In this document: one piece after another, positions 1 to 12,082 of the stretch
Layout: each line of letters begins with the position of its first letter
Position numbering within the stretch: the stretch's first letter is position 1
Assembly (NCBI GenBank): GCA_025617375.2
Contig: JAMYGW020000006.1
Span: 749,001 to 813,000, forward strand
DNA length: 64,000 nt
Direction: 5' to 3'
From: Acarospora socialis
Taxonomy: Eukaryota > Ascomycota > Lecanoromycetes > Acarosporales > Acarosporaceae
The notes under the pieces: model-generated
What the model was told of the DNA's origin: nothing
Databases searched by the model: none
The model's input: the letters and a program-made list of their open reading frames with translations, nothing else
Position numbers and translations under genes: made by a program

Positions 1-484
1 GGTCCTGAACGGATGCTCCTGAAGGCGATTGTTGAGTAGAGTTTCGTCGAGATTGACCGATTGAGGATTGTCCAAAGGTGGAACTAGGGGCTGTACGAGA
101 CGTCGCCGGCGGCAGCTCGGTCGAGTGACGAGCTGGTCGCGAGGACGTCGAGGGTGGGAAGAGCACAAAGTCTGCCGAGGGGTTCTGGGTGAAGTCGGGT
201 TGGGTTGCTGGCGTAAGCCTCTGGGATGGGGATTGGGAAAGCCATGTCTGTTGATTATCCGTGATGAACGACTGGTAGTCGTTTGAGAGAATGGTTGCTG
301 CCGAGCGGGAACTTGGGCTGCTTAACGGAAGGTTAAGATTCAGAGGTCCTTGGTAAGGAGACTCTGAAGGGGGTTGATAATGGTTTGGAGTGGGGTTGGT
401 GACTCTGGACAGTCGAGAATCTATCTTGTCTGAAGTGTGAGACAAAACAGGGAAGTGAGGAAGCGAATATCAGAAGGCACCCAT
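1..484 (-). CDS. N-terminal part of a Ser/Pro/Gln-rich protein, possibly a Gcn4/Jun-type bZIP factor (partial)
   Basis: A long open frame on the minus strand runs from 429 off the left edge. It is rich in Ser, Pro, Gln and Thr and contains the segment DFVLFPP, which resembles the DFVLF stretch I associate with fungal Gcn4/CpcA and JlbA-type bZIP activators. The frame has no Met, so I place the start at the ATG at 484-482, just after a CT-rich leader. A 51-base intron (480-430, GTGCCT...TTCAG) then gives Met-Asp-Lys-Ile-Asp-Ser. The donor is weak, so this join is uncertain. A GTAAGC at about 680-675 could be the donor of an extra leader intron. The bZIP domain itself would lie outside the window, so the family is a guess; that the frame is coding is fairly sure. 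Confidence 0.5.
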
Positions 485-706
485 GACAATGGATGTCTTC
501 TAATAACGGGGGGTGTTCTTTGGCTTGTTCAATGTGAATGAGTTGGAAGTAAGACGAGAGAAGAGAAGAGGAAGCAAGAGGAAGATGGATCAGGCAGACA
601 GGCAGTACTTAAGTGTGCGAAAGTGGGAAGTGGACTGGCTGATTGGGCGGTGGGAGGGGGGGGTTGCAGACGAGAGGCTTACCGAGGGAGTTAGCGTTGA
701 TGAGAG

Positions 707-723
707 TGAGTCACCTCACGTGA
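707..723. promoter_or_regulatory. Gcn4/AP-1 site plus CACGTG E-box upstream of the left-edge gene
   Basis: TGAGTCA at 707-713 matches the Gcn4/CpcA recognition site, and the palindrome TCACGTGA lies at 716-723. Both are about 220-240 bases upstream of the proposed start codon at 484. Gcn4-type genes in filamentous fungi are known to be autoregulated through TGACTCA-like elements, so the site would fit if the gene is of that type. Binding is inferred only. Confidence 0.4.
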
Positions 724-3250
724 CTGCACTAGCCTTCCTCTAGCGTCGATTCTCCAAGGTTGCAACGTCTGCCTCAAGATTAACTTAGGTATACGGAGTA
801 GATGCTGTCTGTAACTTATCGGTGGGAGGTAATTAGTTTTATTTTCGGCGATTCATGAAGGTATCATCAGACCCACAAGTGCATCAGCTGAGAGATTCTG
901 CACAGTTGCAGCGGTAATAATGATTTCCAACACCTTACGCGTACTTGCTTGAAGGTCTACGAGTACTCGAGTACGAGGGCTCATACAAAGTCCAAAGTCA
1001 ATTTCATGCAGCTAAGAAGTCCGCGACGCCCTTCCGGGTACGAGAGGAAGGCTGTGATAGGTCCGCTGGCCGACGCAAGCACTGCATGCCCTTGGCGGAT
1101 TACCAAGCGGGCTCGCCGACGTTACCTTACCACCTCAAGTCAGCAGTAACTTGATCAGTCCAAATCGCGCTCCAGGCAGCCATGCTTAGATACCCTACCC
1201 AGCCAGTCATCATTCATTCGTGCTCCTGGCCACGCCAGATACGTATGCGAGTAAGGTATCAGACGCTCGACTACAGCCTATTATTGTACGAGGAGAGGAT
1301 GTCGATGCTGACGCACATATGGATCTTGGATCATTCAACTGAAAAGCAAGAAACGCCGATCTTCCAATCACCATAGCAGTAAGCTTGGCGGCCTACGACA
1401 GTAGTTGAAAGGTTACGGTGTAGAATTTTTGCCCTATTTCACAGCACTCGGCCCTTAAGTACCTTACTCGGTAACATATAGCCAAAAAGGGTCGAACAAG
1501 CCAATTTGTTACGTCTCCCTAAGGATTAACGATACCTTACCTTACTGATTGCCAAAAGGGAAAGATGGTGGGGTCTGGTCTCATCAAACCCTAACCCGTG
1601 CGAGGATAACCTAGAAGCCACGAGCGGCCGTCAATGACCAAAGACCAAAGTACCAACTGCGGAAATCATCAGCATCCTCGAGCAATGGTGAAGACCTAAG
1701 GTGGGCAGTGTGGTAGCATTCGTAGACGCTGCCCAACTAAATGCACGTCCCCACAGCTAAGGTAGGGCTGCGTAGCATCTCGAACCACTATCGAGTAAGG
1801 CAGGATTCCATCTAAGCGTGCAACTGAACCTCCCTGGCATTGATCGGTACAGCTCGCATGATGGAAGCAATGCAAGCACACCAGCTTCAGTTGATGACGG
1901 CCGCATGTGAGAAAGCACCACACGCCGCGGGCAGGACAGGTAAGGGTTGTTGTAGTAGTTTGCTTCAATCCCATCAAGTATGGCCATAGGCCTCGGTGTT
2001 CTTCAATGTTTCCATCGCCTCTTTCAAGCTTCCTAGTTACTGATAACGTGACTAATCTCCGTCATGTCTTGTTTGGACGTTTCCACTTCTCACAGCCTTG
2101 CCACCTCCTCCGAGTCGGAATGTCCTCTGCTTCATGGGCTTCCACAGATGCAGGACTATGAAAGCTCCGTTCCGACAGGAATGTGTCCCGGTACACATCG
2201 CTCTACGACCAATACCGTTGTACCCAAACATGCCATCTTCAACACCATCAACGCCACTCTCGAGCTTGACGCTACGAGAAAGCCCAGGCTCCGTCATCCG
2301 GGACGTGGACCGCATGCAAACCCCTCCGAGATACTGGAAGATGCCGAAGGAAGAGCTAACCAGCACTGTGGGACTTACGATATGCTGTAACTGGAGCTTG
2401 AGGCCGGACAGAAGGCCCGCAAGAAGCACTGTCTATCAAGTGTGCCAGCGTGTGGGCCGCGTCGAGAGGAACCGTAGCCACTAATGCGGTAATAAGGTAG
2501 AGGTCATATAATCAAGATAGAGCATGAGTTTGATTGGCTTTGTTCGCGTTCGTGGAAGGGGAGACGAATGGTGGGGGAGACGGTGGGTATAGCTTCAACC
2601 CACACGTCTAATGTAAGTCGGTACTGGAGAGTACGCAATATGGGTGCAACAATTGCGCGGAATCAGTCTGTTGCAAGACCAGTCTTCGGCGTCTGGAGCT
2701 CTGGGCCGTCGAGATACAAATGACACAGCCGCCTCGTTCAGCTTTACACCTAAGATATATTCCCCCTCCCTCACTCGACAGCTGAAGTGTCTCTGGTGAG
2801 TGAATTACGGTAGGATAGTTAGAGTCATGACGACATCTGTCAGTATGTCACGTTGAAAGTTATCGTAACGAAGAGCATCAGTTTCCACGATGAACTGTAC
2901 TTGAATTAGCTATTAAGTGATTGGACGAGCCCCAATTGAGACTAGAGGCATGGACAGGCCCCGATAAGGGAGTGTGCGTTGGGTATCAGACAGAACGATG
3001 ATGGATAGAGAAGCCATCGTGTAAAAGCAGAGGGTGGTATCAATCTAGTCGTATGATTAAAACGAAAAGGAAACAAGGCAAACGCAAAGTGGCGAGAAGC
3101 GGACGCTCAGGAAAGAGGGTAACAGGAGCCAAGACTGAACAATTACTACGCTGGGGTATCTGTACTGCGCTCGCCAGACGTGTTACGTTCCCCTGTGAAT
3201 GGTCACAAGAACCGTCGATGTATCGTTGCAGGATGAATGCCGTGACCATC
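724..3250. other. gene-poor intergenic interval
   Basis: No frame here has clear coding character or a recognisable domain. Several overlapping frames near 2050-2480 reach 108-128 codons on both strands, but none has a consistent composition, start context or splice logic. The interval carries TACCTTACC-like short repeats (for example 1527-1545) and one copy of TACGGAGTA (792-800). Confidence 0.5.
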
Positions 3251-5662
3251 TTACGCAGCCGCTTGAACTGGCACATTTTGGGTCGGAGCAACGCCGTTGG
3301 CTTGAGACTCGGTGGAAGTCTCATGCATCGTGGTAGTTGGCTCAGTCACAGTTGTCGGGGTCTCGTTGATGGGTGTTGATGCCTTGTTCGACTCATCCAC
3401 GGTGGTCGGGCTTGCAGTGTGCTTCTTGCTGACCTCCTTCTCGCCTCTAGCGGCACGACTCGGTCTCCGGAACAGGCTCCCAAGCATGCCAGACGAGGTA
3501 GGCTTCTGCTTAGTCTCGCCATCGGTAGCGCCAGACTCTCCAGTGGCTTCGGTGGCTCTGTCCTTCTTCCCGCTGAGGGTTCCGAACAGAGATGTACGGC
3601 GCTTCTCCTTAACGGCATCAGGAGTCGTAGGACTTCCTGTGCCAGTCGTGCCCTGAGCGGGTGTCTCGAGGGTTCCATTAGTAGTCGTTATCGAGGCGGG
3701 CGCACCGCTGCCGGGAGCGGTGGGAGTCCCAGTTACTAAGACGGGCTCTTCGGCCCTCTTCTCGGCCTTCTCTTCAGCTTTAATCTCTTTCTTCTCCTAC
3801 GAACCGTAAGCGATATCCATGTAAGAACCCACGCGCAAGCAGCTTACCTCACTCCGGGCGTCTTTTCCCTTCATGAACGCGAAGATGCCTCCCTTGGGGG
3901 GAGAGGACGACGTCAATGTGTGACGAGTGTTGGACGCGCCAGGAGTTACGGCATCGGCTTCGTTGCTGGTTGGGACAGGCTTAGACGCGGTGGCGTCCAC
4001 CGGGTCCGCGAGCTGTGGGGCAACGGCGGAGACGGGAGCAGTCTCCGTTTCCTTCATGGGAACGGTGGGGCCAACTTCCTTCTCGGTCTTCTCGTGACTT
4101 GGGCTCGAGACTTTGTTGAACAAGCTCCCGAAAAGGGAGTTCCGCTTGTTTGGTTTCGCTGCATGCTCACGGGTTGTGGAGCTCGGCACAGTGGTTTCGA
4201 CCGCAGTAGGAGCGGGCTGCACGATTTCTGCCACGGGCGTGGGCAAGATTTCATCCCCAGGAACCTCTGGCGCGTTCACCACCCGAGCCGCTGATTCCAG
4301 TCAGCAACGTAGAGATGAAACGAAACCAGGAGGATTTAGCTGAGACTTACCAATCGCTTCGGCGTCAAGAGACGTGCCCGCAACGCCGTCCTTCGGCCCG
4401 TCTGTGGCAGCTTTCAATCCCTCTCCGTCAATCACTTTCTCCTCTTTGCGCTCCTCCTTCTCGGCTTTCACCTCGGCCTTCTCCTCCTTTTTGAGTTCTT
4501 TCTTCTCGTCATGTTCCTCTTTCTTCCCCCCTAGGAGAGAGCCAAAGATGCTAGCACGCTTGCGTGATTGAGAGCGACTTTTAGTCTTCCTCTTCGTCGC
4601 ACTCTCGTCGGCGGATGACGAGTTGCTACTCACAACAGCATCACCATTTCGTACACTATCGGTGACCTTTTCATCAATACTCTTCTTCGCTGGCGCGGAG
4701 CGAGACCTTGAGTTGGTGGCTGGCGCGGCAACTAGTGTGGATGGTTTGCCTTAGTGTGAGGTCAGCATTATCAACTTCTCGCTCGTATGAACCAAACTGA
4801 AAGTACAGCAGTATCGGTTCGCTAAACTTACCAAGATTCTCCAAGTGATGCTTGTAGCCATCGCTGCCGACGATACCCTCGCGCGAAGCCTTAGCCTCAG
4901 TGATCTGTTTTTCAAGAGCCACGAGCCAGCTGTCGCGTTCGGCGTGGGTCGGAGCCTCGAAAGTGTGTCGTTGACCATGAATCCTAAACGAGAACTCGTT
5001 GTAACCTTCCTTGGTCACGTCGGATGCTTCAGCCTGCGTGGTACAGAGATCGAGTCAGCCAAGCTGGCAATTTGTTAAGCTATGCAGGAGTCATTGCACC
5101 CACCAAGTTAAGGATACCTGCCGGTTGAGCCTTGTCTTCAATACGCTTGGCGAAGAAAAGAAGACCCTTTCCGGTTTGGCTAGCATGGGCAACGTTAGGG
5201 TGAGCAATGTCTTGCTTCTCACTGCGGAGATAGCTGGACAGATGGTGGGGCTCGACCGAGTCGTGTCCGAGCCAGAAGAATTTCTTGGAAAACCGCAGGC
5301 TCCTAAGATGACAGGCAGTGGTCAGTGTCATCACACAGGGAAAAAAGCTGAGAAGCGTACTTGATGAGACCTGGTGCCTTGTAACCCAAGATGCCTTCGG
5401 CAATGGGCTGAGCCGTCACGGTGGTTTCGTTCGGTCCAAGCTTGTCATCGGTCAGGCCAGCCGCGTCGGCCCGGGTGTGATGTCCGGCAGTGGTATCAGC
5501 AGCAGGGGTGACTTCGGGTCTGCTCTCTGGCACCAACGTGTCGGTGCCAGTGGGCCGAATGGGGTCGACAGTCGCTTCGGTAGCAGGAGCATTCAGCTCT
5601 TCTGTGGCGGTCACGGGGGCAAGTACAGTTTCTTCGACGGGTTTTTGTTGGACTTCAGACAT
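3251..5662 (-). CDS. PH-domain protein, meiotically up-regulated Mug6-type
   Basis: Six exons (5662-5361, 5302-5104, 5033-4832, 4731-4351, 4290-3848, 3796-3251) give 690 residues. An acidic, Pro/Thr-rich N-terminus (1-100) is followed by a pleckstrin-homology fold (about 100-235) of the fungal PH_4 type. Diagnostic segments are FFWLGHDSVEPHHLSSYLR, GKGLLFFAKR and EFSFRIHGQRHTFEAPTHAE, with the Trp of the last helix in RDSWLVALEKQI. The remaining 450 residues are low complexity, rich in Lys/Glu and Pro/Thr, with five short basic-hydrophobic units such as RKRASIFGSLLGGKK, KRNSLFGSLFNK and KRRTSLFGTLSGKK. PH domains of this sort usually bind membrane phosphoinositides; the function in filamentous fungi is not established. 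The domain call is firm. The name rests on similarity to S. pombe Mug6-like proteins. Confidence 0.85.
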
Positions 5663-7080
5663 CTCGACTGATGCGGTTATATGATACAGTGGGAATGATT
5701 CGAAGGACGCAAATGGCGCGGGAATAGCAGGCTAAGATACTGGAGGAAGAGCTCTGGAGGTAAACAAAGCTCAGAAGCGGATACCGTAAGAAGAATTGAA
5801 GCACCACGGTCTGCTGGATGATGGTGCAAAGCAACGAATGATTTGCAGACGGAACGAATAGATGGATGGGTGTGAAGGAGAAAGCTCAAGGAAGAAAATT
5901 TGTTTATCATTTGAAGGGGAAAGAGCAGCTGCACTAGCGCCATCCACTCCGGACTGAAATTTACGAGAAACTTAACTGCACTGACAGTATCTTACAAGCA
6001 TGTATGACAAATTACGATGCCTATGTTCGCTGTATCTCAAAATAATACCAGCTACAATCAGATAAGTTACGTTGTATGAATACACCAATAATACAGACTT
6101 CCAGTCAATTGAGTAAGGTAACTATCTTGCATGTCCCTTTCAACAAGCTGTACAAAGTTGACCTCAGGGGACTTTCGATCACAGCTTGTATTTGCATGAC
6201 AATATTGTACCGTACCATCAGCTCGCACCTAGCATTGGATTTATGACAGTTTGTACATTATCGAGGGCCCGGTCTCATGACCAAAGCTCATCTAATCATG
6301 CTCCTATCACACCACTCCGGGACACGCGATCAGCATGTGCCTTCTCGTTGACACATGAAGACGTCAAAATGCCCTGAACCTTTCCTTGGTCAGTCAAATA
6401 CAAAACTACACACTAAGGTCTGAAGGTCAAACCGAGACGCGAGTTCCAGCCTCTAACATCCTCATGTGTTTGCTTCTAATCTCCCAGAGAGCTGTCCTCC
6501 GTCCTCCCCAATTTCCACCCAACCGAGTTAGTCGTTCAGGGTTCAGTCAAAACAATCTGCTTCTCTAACCCGATTGGAGTAGCTTCGTAGCTAGTGCCGC
6601 ATGTGATGAGGCGCTATATCCTCGCTTGGCTGGAACCGAAAAGCCATCCGCGCAAAGCTTCAGGTAAGCTTTGGCGCTAGTCAGGAAAAAAGGGTCGATG
6701 CTGTCAGCTATAAACCAAGCGGAGAAAGTGATGGTTCGCCTGCACTATACATACTATTGGTCAATCAGGTTGTATCCTACTCATACTCTTACATTTTCTC
6801 ACTGTTACAGGATTCTATACAATACAATACAAAGTGTCTACTACAGAGAGTTCATACGCATGTGTGTTTTGTCCAAACTATGCCCACCGTACTCGTATGC
6901 TCCACGGCCTTTCGCATTGGGCTCGGAACGATGCCATAAGACATTGCGGAATAACATCTCAATCCAAGTAGGGAGACTGCTGTCAGTCGTTCTGACCGAG
7001 TAACCAGCCACAATGGATTCAACACTTAGGATACATGGAAGGGTTGGCCCTGTAAGGCGTACAGACCTTCCAATTCGGCT
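5663..7080. other. intergenic interval between two minus-strand genes
   Basis: It holds the promoter of the PH-domain gene (left) and the 3' end of the SulP gene (right). No coding frame is supported; short frames at 6186-7003 have random composition. Confidence 0.5.
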
Positions 7081-10000
7081 TCATCCGGCCGTGGTCAAGA
7101 AGTATCTGTATTCTGGTCAGCGAAGAACGGTGGGGAGGACGGCAGGCAACCGACGAAGTGATAGCGCTCAGCCTCTCGCTCGTGAGCTTCAAGCTGATGC
7201 GCAACAGTTCCTGCGCCACCTCCGGCTGCCGCTTCTGGAGTTCCTCCCACTCGTCATCATCCAGGAGCCAGGCGATGGAGTCTTTCTCCGCAACCACGTT
7301 GGCCGTTCGGTTGGTCTCGGAGAAGAAAGGAAGCTCGCCACACGTGGACCCGGCCACGATAGACTCGTTGTATTTGCCCTGCGGGAAATCATACCCGGCA
7401 CGCAGGATACCATCCTCCAGTAGATAAAACCCGTTGGGGCGGTCGCCACGCTTGTAGAGCATCGTTCCGGCGACGTATTCCTTGCGTTTGAAAAAAGCGC
7501 AGGACCGATGCCAGAAGTCCTCGTTCTTGTCCGTCAGGCCTTGAAACGTTTGGAGGATCAGGGGTAGCGGTTGCTTGAACCCGTTCCACTTGGACGAGGG
7601 TAAAATGCCATGTTCTTTGATCGTCGTTGCGGCGACTCGTTGGAGCTGTTGTTCTCGTGGAGAGCTGAACACACTGTCCTGGGCGAACGCGGAAAGATTT
7701 GCCTTCGGAACATCTTGGTCGATTGTCAGCCGTAGTCCTATGCTACACGTCAAGAAGAACACATTACCGAGAAAGCCTGAGTCTGGGCCCTGTTGTGTCA
7801 ATGCGTCCCTGCGGCAATAAAACGTCTTCAGAAGCTGGTTTTCGCAGTACTCGAGAGCCGAATTCAGGTCTCGGAATACTTGGACCCCATTTTCCTCCTC
7901 AAATAGTCCAACGTTCTGGAGACTACCTCCCACCTCCGAAAGCAATGAAAGCCCACTCGCAATCAGTTCCACGTTCTTGATTCCGAGTATTCTCTTGATC
8001 CGAGTAAAGGCTTCGGCCGCCGAGAAGTCAATACCATTGACATGGGAAAAGTCAACGACAAGATATTTGATGGGTCGTGCCCTGAATGCCTCATCCTCGA
8101 GGAGCGCTCTGATCTTGCTCTCTACACTCACAATGGTGCCAAAGAAGAGATACCCTGCAAGCTTCGTCACTTGGACTTGCTGTCCCACTTCCCGGAGGAA
8201 GTGGTATTGACTTGGGTGTCTTCGCACGGTTGACCCCACGACTTCGCCGGAAAACATGGCCCGGATCGCAGACTTCCGCGAGGTCTGTACAACGAAGTTG
8301 ACACAGGCGAGAACTATGCCCACGAGTATACCTACTACGAAATCCCACGCACCCATCGTCACTACGATGACAACGATCTAGCTGACGGTTAGTCACAACA
8401 ATACTACACCGATTGCGAGAAGACTGACGGTCAGGTACTCCAAGCGGCTCAGTTTTCCCCACGTGTCTAACAAGGCTTCCCTCATCAGGTCAATCCCTAA
8501 TAGGAAAATGAGAGCCCCAACTACCATGATGGGGATATAGCCGATGAGGACCGGTCCAACCACCAGTATGCCCATGGTGGCAAAAGCTAGCATAACGCCG
8601 GCGATTCGACTATCACCACCAGAACGCATGAACAGCAAGCTGTTCGTGTAGACGAGGTAGTTCTGGTAATGTTTAGTGCAGTCTCATTATCGTAGAGCAT
8701 TAGAGAATACCTGGATACTGCCTGCGAATCCTGACAGTGCATTCGAGATACCATGCGATATAAGCTCTCGATCCACATTAAGGTTGTCGTTCCCGGTAGA
8801 GAGCCCCAAAGCCGGAACGTTAATCGGGACGTGCAGGACACCAAAGAAAGTCAAGGCAAACATCGCCGGTACTGTTTCGACCAGTGCTTGCCAGTTCACC
8901 GCCCTGAAATCTGTATACCGTTATTAATCTGCGGCTTGCAGTGGGGTTGGTCGGGTAATAGTTACCATAGAGCGTATAAAAGTCGTACCATGGCTTCTTT
9001 GCCTTTGGTGCTGCGAAAACCCAGCCAAGTTCACGCAGCCGATCCAGCTTCAGGTCAGGTATCGCCGCGACAAAGAAGTAAAATACAGTGGGAATAACCA
9101 GAAAGTAGAGAGGTACAAAGACAGAGCTTTTGACCCAACGCTGAGAGACTAGAAGTACAATTGCAAGAGCTAGGGGTATCATCCAAAGAAAGACCGTGTC
9201 TAGTTGTACTAGTTTTCGCATCGTCACCGAGTTGAACTCCAAATTCCCATCGAGCCGTGCAGACACCTCGAGGCCGGTAGCAAAGAGAAACCAACCGACT
9301 CCACCGATGCATCCAATCAAAATATGCCGCGGAAAGAACCCCACGAGTGAGCCAAGTTTGCAAGCTCCCATCAGAAAGAAAACAGCCCCTGTAATGACGG
9401 AGCTAATTGAATATGACAAGACTGTTGTTGCCAGGACGGATTTGGGATTCTCTTCTCCGACTCTGGCCAAAATGGTAAAGGCCATCTTGTGAAAGAATGG
9501 AACGACTTCGATCTGTAAGAGATCAGTACCCCGCTACCATCGTGACCAGCCTTCACTTACCATCTCCGACCCTACGCCCCCTTTGAAGATGCTTCCGCCA
9601 CAAGAATATACGAGCTGAGAGACGATGCAGCTGATATAGAACATTGATATGCCGTCGGGCCCGAGACCTGCGAAGATGGGTTGCCCCAGAGGAAACAAAA
9701 TCATCCCTGCACAGATCAGCGTCTTCTCAACCTCTAAACCTCTAGGTATACCAACCGTAAGAAAGTGCATCCAAAATATTTAAGAGTAAGCCGAGAAGTA
9801 CGGCAGGGACGTAACGCACGGGTCGAACGCAACCCTGTTCCCATAGACCCTTGAAGGTCCAGCGTTTGGAACTCGTTACGGTGTGAAAAGCAGCCGTTCT
9901 AGGCCAAGGGATTAAATTGGCAATGTTCCAATATGCTACCTCCCTGCCCCGCGCCTGGCCTTCGAGATCGGGGGTAGTTCCATAATAATGGATAGTATGG

Positions 10001-10807
10001 GATATGTACGGAGTATCCTTGTGGAGTAGTGTCGATTGTTCATTGAATAAAGGTGTGTCTATCTCAGTAACGGTCATGGTCGGTGGGTTTTCACTAAGTC
10101 CATCATCACTTCCCACTGCAGAGGTTCGCTCGAGCCCTTGAGGTGGAGAATCTCGTATTAGTTGAGCGAGCACCGATCGTTGTGGGAGCTGATGTGACGA
10201 ACGCATGCTCTCCGGGGAAACAGGCTCGGGAACCTCCTCGATAGGCCCTGGATGTGTCGATTCAGGGGATTCTCTAGGGGTAGCTTCATCTTGTTCGGAG
10301 CCTTCCGCGAGCGATGAGCCTTCGTCCATAGCTCCTGCGGTGGAAATAGCAGAAGCATAGTGTCGCCGGGGAGAACTCTCACTTCTGACTGGGCCCGCAT
10401 CGGAGAGCGCCCATGATGCTATCTCGGCCGTTTGTTCTCGGACCCCTTGTGGAGAGTATCGTAGGGAATCTCTTGAGGCTATAGGCTATTAGCGGACAGT
10501 TACTATTGAGGGTTGATGCCCGATTGAATGTTTTCGTACCGGAAGAACCGTGGAATGAGCGGTGGAAGAACGACCTTGCGGGTGTCTTCTGGCTCTGAAA
10601 GGAGGAGAAAGATAAGTCGGAGGGTCCAGGCAGGGACGGTTCCGTTCTGGAGGGCGTAGGTCCATGGCGTCCATCAACAACTGGTGTTCGACGGGCCCCG
10701 AAGGAATCTGCAGTGGCATCTACTTTGCTCTGGGAAATCTCTCGCTGCCAGGAATGTCGCGAAGCGCGTGATATGCTGCTGTGCCGTCCTGAGTGATCTT
10801 CAGGCAT
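7081..10807 (-). CDS. SulP-family vacuolar transporter with STAS and cyclic-nucleotide-binding domains (Vsb1/YGR125W type)
   Basis: Nine exons (10807-10540, 10445-9756, 9706-9561, 9512-8966, 8910-8711, 8662-8429, 8377-7768, 7713-7155, 7105-7081) give 1092 residues. A disordered N-terminus (1-290) precedes a SulP membrane domain (about 295-740) with [30 protein letters not shown] and [24 protein letters not shown] domain (about 770-890, [20 protein letters not shown]) follows. A cNMP-binding fold (about 975-1065) keeps GEL and NRTA in its phosphate-binding cassette. The last exon supplies the family's C-terminal end TSYFLTTAG after a 48-base intron. The yeast relative Vsb1 is needed for vacuolar storage of basic amino acids, so a vacuolar role is likelier than plasma-membrane sulfate uptake. 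The substrate is not shown by sequence. The domain architecture is very secure. Confidence 0.9.
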
Positions 10808-12082
10808 GCTGTTCCTGACCTAGACCTCTTCCACCACCAGAGGAGCTCCAAAGGCCACCGCGCGTCTCGTTCGCGTCTCCGCAGCTCTCCGCACATGTAC
10901 CGGTATGTAAACAAGCGAAACTCAAAGCTCTGAGGGTCGTGGAGTAGCCGAGCAGAATTCCCTAGAAGAGCCAATTGATGATATTGAGTACGTAAATGAC
11001 TGGGGACGTCCAAAGTGTCTTCCTTACTGTTGCAGTGGGGTGTGTTCAGAACCCTAGCGTACATGTGTGATATATATATAGGGCTCGGCCTCTCTTTCCA
11101 AAAACAGCAAATACCTCTCCAGACACCAGGGAAAGTTTGAAAACAAACTAAATCGCCAGCTGGGCAAGGGCAATGAGCCTGTCAAAGTTATGTTAAGGCG
11201 AGGAAGAAATTTCAGTTCTCACCGTTGATAGAATATCAGGTCAAGGAATTCCATCCACCCCACCTGCGAATAACAATTAAGTTTTCTAACAAGCTGCCCC
11301 ACCATCCGATAGACGGAGACCAAATACAAAGTGGGTGCCGATTGCGCAATCATGTCATGCTTCTCACAAAACTTCATCTTGCATACTTGTAAGGTATCCG
11401 GAAGCAGTCCGGACTCTTCGGCCGATGGCATTTACTCTCGTCTTCCGCGGGCAGATCGTTACCTAGGTATGCTTGTTGCTTGTTAGAGAGCCTGTTGGGC
11501 TTATCAGATAACTGGGCCTTCCTAACCGCCACTACCTCCTGCAGACGGTACATCGTTATGGAATTCCTTCGATGTGAGATGGCCTTTGTAGTGGAAGGTG
11601 TAGAAGTTTTCTATACGCGCGAGTGACTACTCTATTCAGTCGGGCCACGCTGCTCTACTGTCAAGAGATGGGCCGACCATTGAACTGGACTACCCGACAA
11701 TGCCCCTTAAAACGGGTGATGAGGTTGATGGATTACCATTATCGAGTACGGTGGGAGAGGAAGCGAAGTGTTTCTGACATTCACAAGACCACAACTCTGT
11801 CTGGCTAGTGACGCTGTACGCTAGACCGACCTGCATATGCAGGACGGAGCCGAATTCCAATTCCCTCTCGCCTTGAAGGGCAGTCAATAGGTGGATAGAT
11901 GTTTCCGTGAGAATCCGGTGCGGAGATACTCCCGCTTCCGCGGCCGTTGATCTAGGCCCTAGGAAACGGTAACTGAACAGCTAGAATACCTTGATGCGGT
12001 CCCGCTCAAGGTGTATTGAGTGTGCTCGAGTCCTTGATACCGAGCAAACGAAGCACAGACGACATGTGATCGCACATCATGT
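10808..12082. other. intergenic interval upstream of the SulP gene
   Basis: It contains the SulP promoter and then about 900 bases with no supported gene. A 70-codon minus frame at 11219-11431 ends without a recognisable motif and was not accepted. Confidence 0.45.
11071..11080 (-). promoter_or_regulatory. TATA-like element upstream of the SulP transporter gene
   Basis: A run of alternating TA (10 bases) lies about 265 bases upstream of the start codon of the SulP gene, in the right orientation and range for a TATA element with a moderate leader. No other support. Confidence 0.3.

Noticed and set aside
2052-2484. Overlapping open frames of 108-128 codons on both strands
   Set aside because: No frame has biased coding composition, a known motif or splice logic; overlap on both strands suggests chance in GC-balanced DNA.
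7081-10807. SulP gene as a plasma-membrane sulfate permease of the assimilation pathway
   Set aside because: The long N-terminus, the cNMP domain and the conserved C-terminal TSYFLTTAG match the Vsb1/YGR125W group, not SutA/SutB-type permeases.
11219-11431. 70-codon minus-strand frame
   Set aside because: No recognisable domain; no splice-consistent extension was found in either direction.
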